Source: CAZHOV01 sp964534315
Lineage (GTDB): Bacteria; Bacteroidota; Bacteroidia; Chitinophagales; Saprospiraceae
Direction: 5' to 3'
Length of the DNA stretch: 64,000 bases
Assembly (NCBI GenBank): GCA_964534315.1
Contig: CAZHOV010000004.1
Span: 14,781-78,780 of the forward strand
In this document: positions 46,369 through 54,231 of the stretch, piece after piece
Layout of the letters: each line of letters starts with the position of its first letter
Position numbering within the stretch: position 1 is the first letter of the stretch
Made by a program: the position numbers and the translations under genes
The notes under the pieces: generated by a model
Seen by the model: only the letters and a program-made list of their open reading frames with translations
Told to the model about the DNA's origin: nothing
Databases searched by the model: none

Positions 46369-47304
46369 TTAAACAATTCCCATATCATTAAATACGCCCA
46401 TGACATTTCTGACGTGATCGGCAGATGTATTGAGCAGCGTCTTTTCGTCATTGGTCAATTTTAGTTCCAGTATTTCTCTAATTCCTTCGTTACCCAGCTT
46501 AACCGGTACGCCCAGGAAAATATCATTCAGCCCATATTCTCCTTCTAACAGCGCGCAACAAGGGAAAATGCGGTTTTCATCTTTAATGATCGCCTCAACC
46601 ATTTGAGCTGCAGCAGCTCCCGGCGCATACCACGCAGAAGTACCCATCAATTTTACCAACTCCCCTCCCCCTTTTTTAGTGCGTTCTACGATAGCATTCA
46701 GTGCGTGATCTTCAATCATTTCCGTAACGGGGATTCCTGCCACAGTGGTATACCGCGGTAGCGGAACCATTGTATCGCCGTGACCGCCCATTAAAACGGC
46801 CTGGATGTCTTTGGGCGACACTTCTAATTCGGAGGCTAAAAAGGCGCGATAACGAGCAGTATCTAAAATACCTGCCATTCCGAATACTCTCTTTTTATCT
46901 AATCCCGATGACTTGAAAGCCGCATAGGTCATTACATCAAGCGGATTGGAAACAATAATGATGATAGGATTTTCAGAATGTTGTAACAATGAGTTCGTTA
47001 CGGTTGTCACTATTTTAGCATTTGTAGAGATTAAATCGTCTCTGCTCATACCCGGCTTCCGGGGAATTCCGGCCGTAATCACCACGATATCCGAATTAGC
47101 TGTTTCCTTGTAGTCTTCTGTCCCTACAAGATAAGTGCTATAATAGTCTATCGGAGCTTGTTGCCAGCTGTCGAGCGCTTTCCCGCGGGCGAGATCGCCT
47201 TTGATGTCTAAAAGTACAACTTCTTTAACGAGATCTTTATGGGCTAGTACATTGGCTACGGTTGCTCCAACGTTTCCAGCACCAACTACAGTTACTTTAC
47301 TCAT
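46369..47304 (-). CDS. mdh: malate dehydrogenase (LDH-like type)
   Basis: 311 residues, the normal length. The NAD site is TVVGAGNVGATVANVLA, followed by VVLLDIKGDLARGKALD. Substrate-binding Arg lie in AGIPRKPGMSRDDL, and the active-site His is in LMGGHGDTMVPLPRY. It interconverts malate and oxaloacetate in the citric acid cycle. Another cycle gene, sucC, is at 52762, but the two are not in one operon. Confidence 0.97.
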   Translation of the reverse strand: MSKVTVVGAGNVGATVANVLAHKDLVKEVVLLDIKGDLARGKALDSWQQAPIDYYSTYLVGTEDYKETANSDIVVITAGIPRKPGMSRDDLISTNAKIVTTVTNSLLQHSENPIIIIVSNPLDVMTYAAFKSSGLDKKRVFGMAGILDTARYRAFLASELEVSPKDIQAVLMGGHGDTMVPLPRYTTVAGIPVTEMIEDHALNAIVERTKKGGGELVKLMGTSAWYAPGAAAAQMVEAIIKDENRIFPCCALLEGEYGLNDIFLGVPVKLGNEGIREILELKLTNDEKTLLNTSADHVRNVMGVFNDMGIV

Positions 47305-47645
47305 AATTTATTCGGGTGTATTTGATTTGAAAATTTTTTCCGATTGTAAATGTATAGAAATTTTAGTTCTTCACCCAACCTCTTTATCTGGTAATTAGGT
47401 AAAAAATAGGCAGTTAATGAACAGATTTTTTCCTAAATATGGAAAGTTGGTAAATAATTGATATAGTAAAGACTATCATAGGAATCTATATTTTATTAAT
47501 TTTGTTCTTTGAATAAGAAGTCTTTAAAAACTTTTAATAAAGAAAAGGTAGGAAAAGAAAATTTGTAGTTATTTGGGTTTTCTCACAAAGGATTATTTAT
47601 TCTTTCTTCTACTAACATCACTATTATCAAATATTTTATTGAATT
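47305..47645. other. intergenic region with promoter box for the first M43 protease
   Basis: 341 bp, no gene. A TAATTTTG box on the plus strand at 47497-47504 could start the protease transcript with a leader of about 135 nt. The -33 element is not clear. Confidence 0.4.
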
Positions 47646-49241
47646 ATGAAAAAACTTTCTCTAGTCTTATTATTATGTTCCTTGTTTTGCTTTCCCTATC
47701 AGGCGATTAGTCAAAGCACTCCCAGCCCCTGTGGGTTGACTCATCAGGATCAATTGCTCTTAACGAAGCGCTTGTTGAAAAACAAAGAGGCGTTAAAAAA
47801 TGGAGTAGCGACTCAAAGAGGAGCTATCACTTACGTTGCAGTTCGTTTTATTTTGGTAGCAGATACGGATGGGGACAACAGAACTTCACCGCAGAAAGCA
47901 CTTCAAATGCTTTGCCTCCTGAACGATTTTTATGCTGATCAGGATATTGTTTTTTATTTGAAAGAAATGAATTTTGACCTGAACTTTACAGGCGTAAACG
48001 ATGATCCGGGAGGAAATACCTCAGTGCAGAATATCATCCCTGGCTTTTTGGATGACAAATACGATGCGTTGAATATTTTTATCACACGCAAAATTGACAA
48101 CGATGCCTCTAGTTCTGGTGTGTTAGGTTATTACTTAGGTCCAAGTCCTGTTTCACCTGGTCAATTCCCCAACGATTATATCGTTATGAAAGAAAGCAGA
48201 ATGCTTGATCCGCTGGTAGCTGTTCATGAGGTGGGGCACTTCTTTTCTCTTTTACACCCATTTTTCGGATGGGACGGCGACAATGGTTGGAATCCCGCCA
48301 TTCACGGCAACCCGGCTCCGGCTACCTCTCCTCTGGGAGTACCGACCGAATTAGTAAGTGGAGCCAACTGTAACAATGCAGGCGATTTCATCTGCGATAC
48401 CCCTCCCGACTATCAATTTGGTTTCGGTTGGCCTACCGGTGATTGCGAATATACCGATGGTCCCAACAATCACCCCAATGCAGGCGCCCTGGATCCCAAC
48501 GGAGTACCCGTAGATCCACAGGAGTTGAACGTCATGAGCTACTTCTTTGGCTGCAATGGTTATCTTTTTACCAACCAACAAAAAAATATCATCGCCCAAG
48601 ATTTAGCCTCCAACAACAGGAACTATATCCGACCCAACTATACGCCTTCCGGAGGTCCGATCACCGGCACTGCCGAGCTGCTCAGCCCAGAGGATGGTGC
48701 AACGACCAATGCTTATAATCAAGTGGTGCTCGAATGGGAAGCAGTGCCTGGTGCCACTCATTACCTTCTTGAAGTAGACCGACTTACTTCTTTTACCGTT
48801 GAACCTCAGTATTACATTGTTTCTTCTACCTCCTTCCTGCTAGTAGATAAGTTGGAGCCTGAAAGAAAATATTACTGGAGAGTTACTCCTTTCAGTGAAG
48901 CGAATACCTGTGGTGAAACTACTGATGAATTTGACTTCACTACAGGAGTAAGTGTCGCTACCCAGGAAATTGCTGCCGTCAAAAGACTAGCAGTTTTCCC
49001 GAATCCAACGACCACTTCCAAGGGATTTACCGTAAGCATTGAATCTAACGAGCAATTTACGGCTAACATAAATGTTACCTCTATTACCGGTCAAATCGTA
49101 ACCCAACAAATCAACCAGCAAATTCCGACCGGTCAATCTAACTTCAACATCGACACCAACGACCTGGTTCCTGGTGTCTATATCCTCTCTATACAGTCTG
49201 ATAAAGGGACCATGAATAAGCGAATTTTCATCAGCCAATAA
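47646..49241 (+). CDS. secreted M43-type zinc metalloprotease with T9SS type A tail
   Basis: 531 residues. The signal peptide is LVLLLCSLFCFPYQAISQ. The pappalysin-like domain holds the zinc site VHEVGHFFSLLHPF (His194, Glu195, His198, His204) and a distal VMSYFFGCNGYLF Met-turn. A fibronectin-like beta domain (about 350-430) follows with YLLEVDRLTSFTVEP. The last 85 residues are a T9SS type A sorting domain (VFPNPTTTSKGF, ending in MNKRIFISQ). It is exported and cleaves proteins outside the cell. A close paralogue follows. Confidence 0.92.
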   Translation: MKKLSLVLLLCSLFCFPYQAISQSTPSPCGLTHQDQLLLTKRLLKNKEALKNGVATQRGAITYVAVRFILVADTDGDNRTSPQKALQMLCLLNDFYADQDIVFYLKEMNFDLNFTGVNDDPGGNTSVQNIIPGFLDDKYDALNIFITRKIDNDASSSGVLGYYLGPSPVSPGQFPNDYIVMKESRMLDPLVAVHEVGHFFSLLHPFFGWDGDNGWNPAIHGNPAPATSPLGVPTELVSGANCNNAGDFICDTPPDYQFGFGWPTGDCEYTDGPNNHPNAGALDPNGVPVDPQELNVMSYFFGCNGYLFTNQQKNIIAQDLASNNRNYIRPNYTPSGGPITGTAELLSPEDGATTNAYNQVVLEWEAVPGATHYLLEVDRLTSFTVEPQYYIVSSTSFLLVDKLEPERKYYWRVTPFSEANTCGETTDEFDFTTGVSVATQEIAAVKRLAVFPNPTTTSKGFTVSIESNEQFTANINVTSITGQIVTQQINQQIPTGQSNFNIDTNDLVPGVYILSIQSDKGTMNKRIFISQ

Positions 49242-49307
49242 TTTTGTTGGCTGATTTACAAAATAGCTGAAATGTTGAATTGATCATTCGTATCAATTCA
49301 ACATTTC
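49231..49307 (+). terminator. two stacked hairpins after the first M43 gene
   Basis: A short stem includes the stop codon (ATCAGCCA ... TGGCTGAT, about 49230-49255), and a perfect 16-bp stem follows at 49269-49307 (GAAATGTTGAATTGAT, 7-nt loop). Confidence 0.7.
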
Positions 49308-49366
49308 TTCTATTTTTCAGTTTCTTTGTGGACCAAGTTATTATAACTCAACCAAAATAATTTACT

Positions 49367-50833
49367 ATGAAAAATGGTTTACTCACCTTGATAGGACTCT
49401 TTTTCCTGTCGACCTGTACATTTGCACAACAACATTTCTGTGGAACCGCTCCTGAAAAATCGGAATGGCTGAAGCAGTATCAGAAAAATCCTTCTTCTTA
49501 TTCAATAGAGAATTCATCAGATACTTTATTTCTCCCCGTTACCGTCCATATCGTAGGCACGAATGGAGGGGGCGGATATTTTCCCCTTCAAACCATGTTG
49601 AAGTCCTTTTGCACACTGAACGGAGATTTCAAAGCTTCTAAAATTCAGTTTTATATCGAAGGAGAAGTCAATTATATCAATAATACGGAATACTACGACC
49701 ATGACTGGAGCGCCGGTTTTGATATGATGTTTTTCAACAATGTACCCAATACCATTAATTGCTATATTGTTGATAGCCCGGCCGGTAACTGCGGCTATTA
49801 TTCAGGCTCTGCAGACGGGGTTGCACTCGCCAAGAGTTGTACAGGACCCTCTGATCACACCTGGGCGCATGAGATCGGCCATTTCCTTTCGCTCCCGCAC
49901 CCTTTTGTGGGCTGGGAAGGATTTGATTATGAATTTGAATTACCCGCTCCTTTCCAAGTCAATGGTAATCCTGTAGAATTACTAGATGGTTCAAATTGTG
50001 CATTTGCCGGAGACGGATTTTGTGATACTCCGCCTGACTATCTAAGTTTCAGATGGAATTGTAATGCAGGCGATATCAGCGATCCTGTTCTCGACCCTAC
50101 TGGCGCTGAGTTTGAGGTAGACGGTACCTTATTTATGTCCTACTCCAACGACGGCTGCATGAATCGCTTTTCAGATGAGCAAATCGATGCAATGCGAGCC
50201 AATGTTCAATTTGCCCGCCCCAATCTGCTTAATACTGAAACGCCTTATTCGCCCATTACTGACGCGGATATTTTCCCGTTATATCCGGAAGATGCGGAGT
50301 TTGTACCAACCTATGACAATATTACTTTCGAGTGGGAGCCCGTTGTTAACGCTGACTGGTACTACTTAGAAATCGCTCTTGATGCCGACTTCGACCTGGT
50401 GCTTTATAAATACCTTGTAGAAAGCAGCTCTTTTACTACTCTTGAACTAAAGAAAAATAGGGATTACTACTGGCGTGTTACACCTTTTAATAATCAATAT
50501 ACCTGCGATGTTGAGCCTTCGACTATTTTTACGTTCCAGACCGGAGAGGTAACCAATGTGAAGACCATTGAATCAATCAACAACTTCAAGGTCTTCCCTA
50601 ATCCTATCGACCGGGGTCAAAGCATTATCCTGCAGGCCACTGCCGAATCCTTTACCTCCACTCAAGTGATGGTAACCGATGCCTCTGGCAAACAAATCAT
50701 CAGCCAGGCCTGGGATATCGGAACCGGAAATAATAACCTGGAAATAGAAACGTCCAATCTGGAAAGTGGCATTTATATTGTCTCTATTGTCACTGAGGAA
50801 GGAGTTATAAATAGACGAATAGCGGTTTATTAG
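49367..50833 (+). CDS. secreted M43-type zinc metalloprotease with T9SS type A tail (paralogue)
   Basis: 488 residues with a signal peptide (LIGLFFLSTCTFAQQ). The zinc site is AHEIGHFLSLPHPF (His168, Glu169, His172, His178), with GDGFCDTPPDY and FMSYSNDGCMNRF (Met-turn) as in the first protease. The same fibronectin-like domain and sorting tail (VFPNPIDRGQSI, ending in GVINRRIAVY) follow. The two genes are tandem duplicates with divergent sequences, separated by 125 bp and a terminator. Confidence 0.92.
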   Translation: MKNGLLTLIGLFFLSTCTFAQQHFCGTAPEKSEWLKQYQKNPSSYSIENSSDTLFLPVTVHIVGTNGGGGYFPLQTMLKSFCTLNGDFKASKIQFYIEGEVNYINNTEYYDHDWSAGFDMMFFNNVPNTINCYIVDSPAGNCGYYSGSADGVALAKSCTGPSDHTWAHEIGHFLSLPHPFVGWEGFDYEFELPAPFQVNGNPVELLDGSNCAFAGDGFCDTPPDYLSFRWNCNAGDISDPVLDPTGAEFEVDGTLFMSYSNDGCMNRFSDEQIDAMRANVQFARPNLLNTETPYSPITDADIFPLYPEDAEFVPTYDNITFEWEPVVNADWYYLEIALDADFDLVLYKYLVESSSFTTLELKKNRDYYWRVTPFNNQYTCDVEPSTIFTFQTGEVTNVKTIESINNFKVFPNPIDRGQSIILQATAESFTSTQVMVTDASGKQIISQAWDIGTGNNNLEIETSNLESGIYIVSIVTEEGVINRRIAVY

Positions 50834-50850
50834 AATATTTCTCGCAAACA

Positions 50851-50898
50851 TGAGGTATCCCGTCCCGCATTATCTTTAATGCGGGACGGGATACCTCA
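50851..50898. terminator. perfect 22-bp hairpin
   Basis: Arms of 22 nt begin TGAGGTATCCCGTCCCGC, with a TCTT loop. It follows the second M43 gene by 17 bp. Confidence 0.75.
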
Positions 50899-50969
50899 CA
50901 AGGTCTATTTTCTAAATGTTAGCATGTCTAACCTAAGTTTCAGGCAAAGAATTTACGACCTGCAAATAG

Positions 50970-51027
50970 TTTTTTAAAAAGGGAAGCCTGAATTTTTTTC
51001 AAAATTCAGGCTTCCCTTTTTAAAAAA
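50970..51027. terminator. perfect 27-bp hairpin
   Basis: Arms of 27 nt with a TTTC loop; the outer part is T6A5/T5A6 and the inner part is GGGAAGCCTGAATTTT paired to its complement. It works in both directions. Confidence 0.75.
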
Positions 51028-51030
51028 TCC

Positions 51031-51079
51031 TTCCCAAGGTGTTATTTTAAGATATCATTTATTAGGTTAGCCTTGGGAA
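51031..51079. repeat. inverted repeat TTCCCAAGG / CCTTGGGAA
   Basis: 9-bp arms separated by 31 nt of A/T-rich sequence, part of the hairpin cluster between the converging M43 and hotdog-fold genes. Confidence 0.4.
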
Positions 51080-51102
51080 ATCACTTGATAATTAAAGAAA
51101 AA

Positions 51103-51153
51103 CATGAATTATTTCGTCCCGCATCACTTAATGCAGGACGGGATGACTCATGT
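51103..51153. terminator. hairpin with ATCCCGTCCTGC core
   Basis: Imperfect stem around CGTCCCGCAT / ATGCAGGACG, flanked by CATGA...TCATG. Its right arm (51133-51149) has the 17-nt complement of the sequence at 62721-62737. Confidence 0.55.
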
Positions 51154-51166
51154 TTACGAGAACCTT

Positions 51167-51676
51167 TTACTTCTTTTTAAACGACCAGGTAAACGTCATC
51201 TTTGCCACTTCCTCTCCGGTTTTTTGCACTCCGACCGTCGTCACAGCTACAGGTACGCCCTCTCCGGTTTGGATGGCCTTTTCTACGGCCTCGATTATTT
51301 TGTCTCCTTCCTCGCAAATAAAGGTAATTTTCGAGGTAGCCTTTTTTAGAAAAGTAGCTTCCACCCCCACGACCAGCATCGATATTTTATAATCTCCCTG
51401 AATCGCCGTAGTAGCCAATACTCCGGTTGAGAATTCTGCCGCCGCCATCTGAGCGGCAAAATAGACGGACCGGAACGGATTCTGGGTCAACCACTTAAAA
51501 GGTATAGTCACCTCGGCCCGCTCTGGCGTAAGTTCCTTCACCCGGATCCCCATAAAAAAAGCAGCTGGCAATTTTACTAATAAATAAATCCCGAATAGCC
51601 AAGGATTACGCAACCGCTTCAGGTGTCTCTGCACCGCCGAAGAGGAGGGGTTGAACGTTTTGTTTGTAACAGACAT
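51167..51676 (-). CDS. hotdog-fold DUF4442 thioesterase-like protein
   Basis: 169 residues from the ATG at 51676; the longer frame from 51865 adds 63 residues of octamer-repeat translation and is rejected. The protein has a helix near the N-terminus (FGIYLLVKLPAAFFMGIRV), then hotdog strands AEVTIPFKWLTQNPFRSVYFAAQ and AAEFSTGVLATTAI, matching DUF4442. The family resembles acyl-CoA thioesterases. Substrate unknown. Confidence 0.82.
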   Translation of the reverse strand: MSVTNKTFNPSSSAVQRHLKRLRNPWLFGIYLLVKLPAAFFMGIRVKELTPERAEVTIPFKWLTQNPFRSVYFAAQMAAAEFSTGVLATTAIQGDYKISMLVVGVEATFLKKATSKITFICEEGDKIIEAVEKAIQTGEGVPVAVTTVGVQKTGEEVAKMTFTWSFKKK

Positions 51677-51729
51677 GCGTGTTTTTTTGACAAAGATACG
51701 AAACGAAGACGGGAAGACCAGAGGACGGG

Positions 51730-51873
51730 AGGTACAGCGGTACAATGGTACAGCGGTACAGAGGTGCAGCGGTACAGCGGTGCAGAGGTGCAGCGGTGCA
51801 GAGGTGCAGCGGTGCAGAGGTGCAGCGGTGCAGAGGTGCAGAGGTACAGCGGTACAGAGGTGCAATGGTACAG
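51730..51873. repeat. octamer tandem repeat, 18 units
   Basis: Exactly 144 bp of 8-bp units of the form NGGTNCAG (CGGTACAG, AGGTGCAG, CGGTGCAG and variants). Units are not a multiple of three, so open frames in all directions are a side effect. It lies upstream of the hotdog gene start. Confidence 0.9.
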
Positions 51874-51972
51874 AGGACGGGAGGTATAGAGGACAGGAGG
51901 ACTAGAGGATTGGTTGTTTTGTTAAAAAGTGTTAAAAAAAGTTACCTTTTTGTTTCTCAAGTTACACTCTAA

Positions 51973-52182
51973 ATGAAACAACTTAGTAAAAAAATGAGTC
52001 ACTTTAAAAAACTATTTGTATGGCAAAAAGCCAAAGATGCTGCTGTAAAAATTTATGCTATCTCCAAGGAAGCACCATTCAGGAAGGACTTTGGGTTTTG
52101 TAATCAGATTCAAAGGGCAGCTATCTCAGTTCCTTCTAACATAGCCGAAGGAAATGAAACTTATGATCGCCTCCTGTCCTAG
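51973..52182 (+). pseudogene. truncated four-helix-bundle (S23/IVP family) gene
   Basis: 69 residues (a start at 51994 is also possible). The sequence SHFKKLFVWQKAKDAAVKI and IQRAAISVPSNIAEGNE are hallmarks of the four-helix bundle family related to 23S rRNA intervening-sequence proteins and the Avd proteins of diversity-generating retroelements. Family members have about 115-125 residues. Here the frame stops five codons after NIAEGNETY, exactly where the repeat array begins (near 52165). The missing C-terminal half is not found after the array. It is therefore a disrupted remnant. Confidence 0.75.
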
Positions 52183-52665
52183 GGGCGCTGCCCCTAGTGT
52201 TGGTATATAAGGTATCAGTCCTTCAGACTGATTTGGATGGCTGGTTTCCTCGTCCTCCTGTCCTAGGGGCGCTGCCCCTAGTTCTGGTATATAAGGTATC
52301 AGTCCTTCAGACTGATTTGGATGGCTGGTTTCCTCGTCCNNNNNNNNNNNNNNNNNNNNNNNNNNNNNNNNNNNNNNNNNNNNNNNNNNNNNNNNNNNNN
52401 NNNNNNNNNNNNNNNNNNNNNNNNNNNNNNNNNNNNNNNTATATAAGGTATCAGTCCTTCAGACTGATCTGGATGTCTTGTCTTCTCGTCCTCCTGTCCT
52501 AGGGGCGCTGCCCCTAGTTCTGGTATATAAGGTATCAGTCCTTCAGACTGATCTGGATGTCTTGTCTTCTCGTCCTCCTGTCCTAGGGGCGCTGCCCCTA
52601 GTTCTGGTATATAAGGTATCAGTCCTTCAGACTGATCTGGATGTCTTGTCTTCTCGTCCTCCGGT
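52165..52665. repeat. tandem array of 84-bp two-hairpin units, interrupted by a scaffold gap
   Basis: Copies begin with CTAGGGGC at 52179, 52263, 52499 and 52583, spaced 84 where uninterrupted. Each unit has CTAGGGGC gct GCCCCTAG and TCAGTC cttca GACTGA hairpins with a GTATATAAGGTA linker and a CTTCTCGTCCTCCTGTC-like end. Early copies have GGATGGCTGGTTTC, later ones GGATGTCTTGTCTTC. 84 is a multiple of three, so long repetitive frames exist in both directions; I do not regard them as genes. Gap of 100 N inside. Confidence 0.9.
52340..52439. other. scaffold gap (100 N)
   Basis: Exactly 100 N inside the 84-bp array; the real size and copy number are unknown. Confidence 0.95.
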
Positions 52666-52710
52666 TGTCGTTTTTTCACCAAGTTATTCCCGATTTTATT
52701 GAAAAAAACT

Positions 52711-52718
52711 TACTTTTG
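52711..52718 (+). promoter_or_regulatory. TAnnTTTG box of sucC
   Basis: TACTTTTG, 43 bp before the sucC ATG and about 45 bp after the array end. The upstream -33 TTTG is not clear. Confidence 0.45.
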
Positions 52719-52761
52719 GCCTCATCTTTAGTAATTCATTTTTAAGAAACCCATATCTGTT

Positions 52762-54219
52762 ATGAATCTTCACGAATATCAAGGTAAATCAATACTTAAA
52801 TCATTTGGAGTTCCTATTCAGGAGGGGCTGGTAGCTTCAACATTAGACGAAGCCGTGCAGGCCTTTAATGATATACAGAAAGAAACCGGTACGGATGCCG
52901 TAGTAGTAAAAGCGCAAATCCATGCAGGAGGCCGTGGCAAAGGAGGCGGAGTGAAATTGGCCAAGAATATGGATGAACTCAAAGAACACGCTGGCAATAT
53001 CCTGGGTATGATGCTTAAAACCCCTCAAACCCCGGGCGGGCTAGAAGGACCGGGTAAGCTGGTCAGAAAGATCCTAATCGCTGAAGATGCCTACCGGCCA
53101 GACTTCGATGCTTGTAAGGAGTATTATGTGTCTATCCTAATGGATAGAGAACGAAAATGCAATGTCATCATCTACTCTACCGAAGGTGGTATGGATATTG
53201 AAACAGTAGCCGAAGAAACCCCTCACCTGGTACATAAAGAATATGTTGATCCTGCTTTGGGGCTTCAAGGGTTCCAGGCGAGAAAAGTTGCTTTTAACTT
53301 AGGCTTGAGCGGACAGGCGTTCAAAAATATGACCAAGTTCATTTCAAAGCTGTATGCAGCTTTTGTTGGCTCTGATGCCTCTCTCTTCGAGATCAACCCT
53401 TGTCTAAAGACACCTGATGACCGCATCTTAGCGGTAGATTCGAAGGTAACCCTTGATGATAATTCCCTTTTCAGACACCCGGATCTGGCGGAAATGCGCG
53501 ATCTTGACGAAGAAGACCCTACAGAAGTAGAAGCTTCCAAATATAACCTCAATTTTGTCAACCTTGACGGAAATGTAGGCTGTATGGTTAATGGTGCAGG
53601 ATTGGCCATGGCAACAATGGATGTGATCAAACTATCGGGTGGAGAACCGGCTAATTTTTTGGACGTAGGAGGTACTGCTGATGCTGCCCGGGTAGAACAG
53701 GCTTTTCGGATCATTCTTAAAGACCCTAAAGTAAAAGCTATTCTCATCAATATCTTCGGAGGAATTGTCCGTTGCGATCGCGTTGCTCAAGGGGTTGTTG
53801 ATGCTTACCAAAATATCGGAGATATTGATGTTCCGATCATTGTTCGTTTGCAAGGTACGAATGCGGATATCGCCAAAAAAATTATCGACGAATCTGGTTT
53901 GGAAGTACACTCGGCAATCCTGCTACAAGAAGCTGCTGATATCGTTACTAAAGTATTAAAAGATAGCGCCGACGACCTGACCAAAATTGAAGGAATTGGA
54001 CCGAAAATCGGAGAACTGCTAATGAATAAAGGCATTATTTCCTTCCAGGATCTGGCAAGAACGGAGGTCGCTAAAATCGAAGGTATCCTCGACGAAGCTG
54101 GGGGAGCATACAATGCACACGATCCTTCTACCTGGCCACAACAAGCGCAAATGGCAGCAGAAGGCAAGTGGGACGAGTTGAAAAAGTGGCAGGACGAACT
54201 TCAGGGCGGTAAAGCTTAA
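52762..54219 (+). CDS. sucC: succinyl-CoA synthetase beta subunit with extra C-terminal HhH domain
   Basis: 485 residues. Residues 1-395 are a full SucC: MNLHEYQGKSILKSFGV (ATP-grasp start), VVKAQIHAGGRGKGGGV, GSDASLFEINPC, and the CoA-ligase domain NFLDVGGTADAARVEQAF with GGIVRCDRVAQG. Bacterial SucC normally ends near residue 390. Here a tail of about 85 residues follows, with LTKIEGIGPKIGELL (helix-hairpin-helix) and HDPSTWPQQAQMAAEGKW. That tail domain also occurs on other Bacteroidota proteins such as ribosomal L21 extensions. The enzyme makes ATP/GTP from succinyl-CoA. The partner gene sucD is not in the window. xseA follows 12 bp later. Confidence 0.95.
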   Translation: MNLHEYQGKSILKSFGVPIQEGLVASTLDEAVQAFNDIQKETGTDAVVVKAQIHAGGRGKGGGVKLAKNMDELKEHAGNILGMMLKTPQTPGGLEGPGKLVRKILIAEDAYRPDFDACKEYYVSILMDRERKCNVIIYSTEGGMDIETVAEETPHLVHKEYVDPALGLQGFQARKVAFNLGLSGQAFKNMTKFISKLYAAFVGSDASLFEINPCLKTPDDRILAVDSKVTLDDNSLFRHPDLAEMRDLDEEDPTEVEASKYNLNFVNLDGNVGCMVNGAGLAMATMDVIKLSGGEPANFLDVGGTADAARVEQAFRIILKDPKVKAILINIFGGIVRCDRVAQGVVDAYQNIGDIDVPIIVRLQGTNADIAKKIIDESGLEVHSAILLQEAADIVTKVLKDSADDLTKIEGIGPKIGELLMNKGIISFQDLARTEVAKIEGILDEAGGAYNAHDPSTWPQQAQMAAEGKWDELKKWQDELQGGKA

Positions 54220-54231
54220 AAATGAATTTAT

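Noticed and set aside
51623..51972. Overlapping plus-strand frames rich in Val-Gln-Arg-Cys-Ser-Gly
   Set aside because: Produced by the 8-bp repeat in shifted frames; no other protein-like feature.
51973..52182. Avd protein of a diversity-generating retroelement
   Set aside because: The four-helix family is right, but there is no reverse transcriptase or variable/template repeat pair in the window, and the gene is truncated.
52197..52702. Repetitive frames in both directions of the 84-bp array (LVYKVSVLQTDLD type)
   Set aside because: 84 is divisible by three, so any stop-free unit gives long frames; the same hairpins in the 71-bp array cannot code, which favours a non-coding role.
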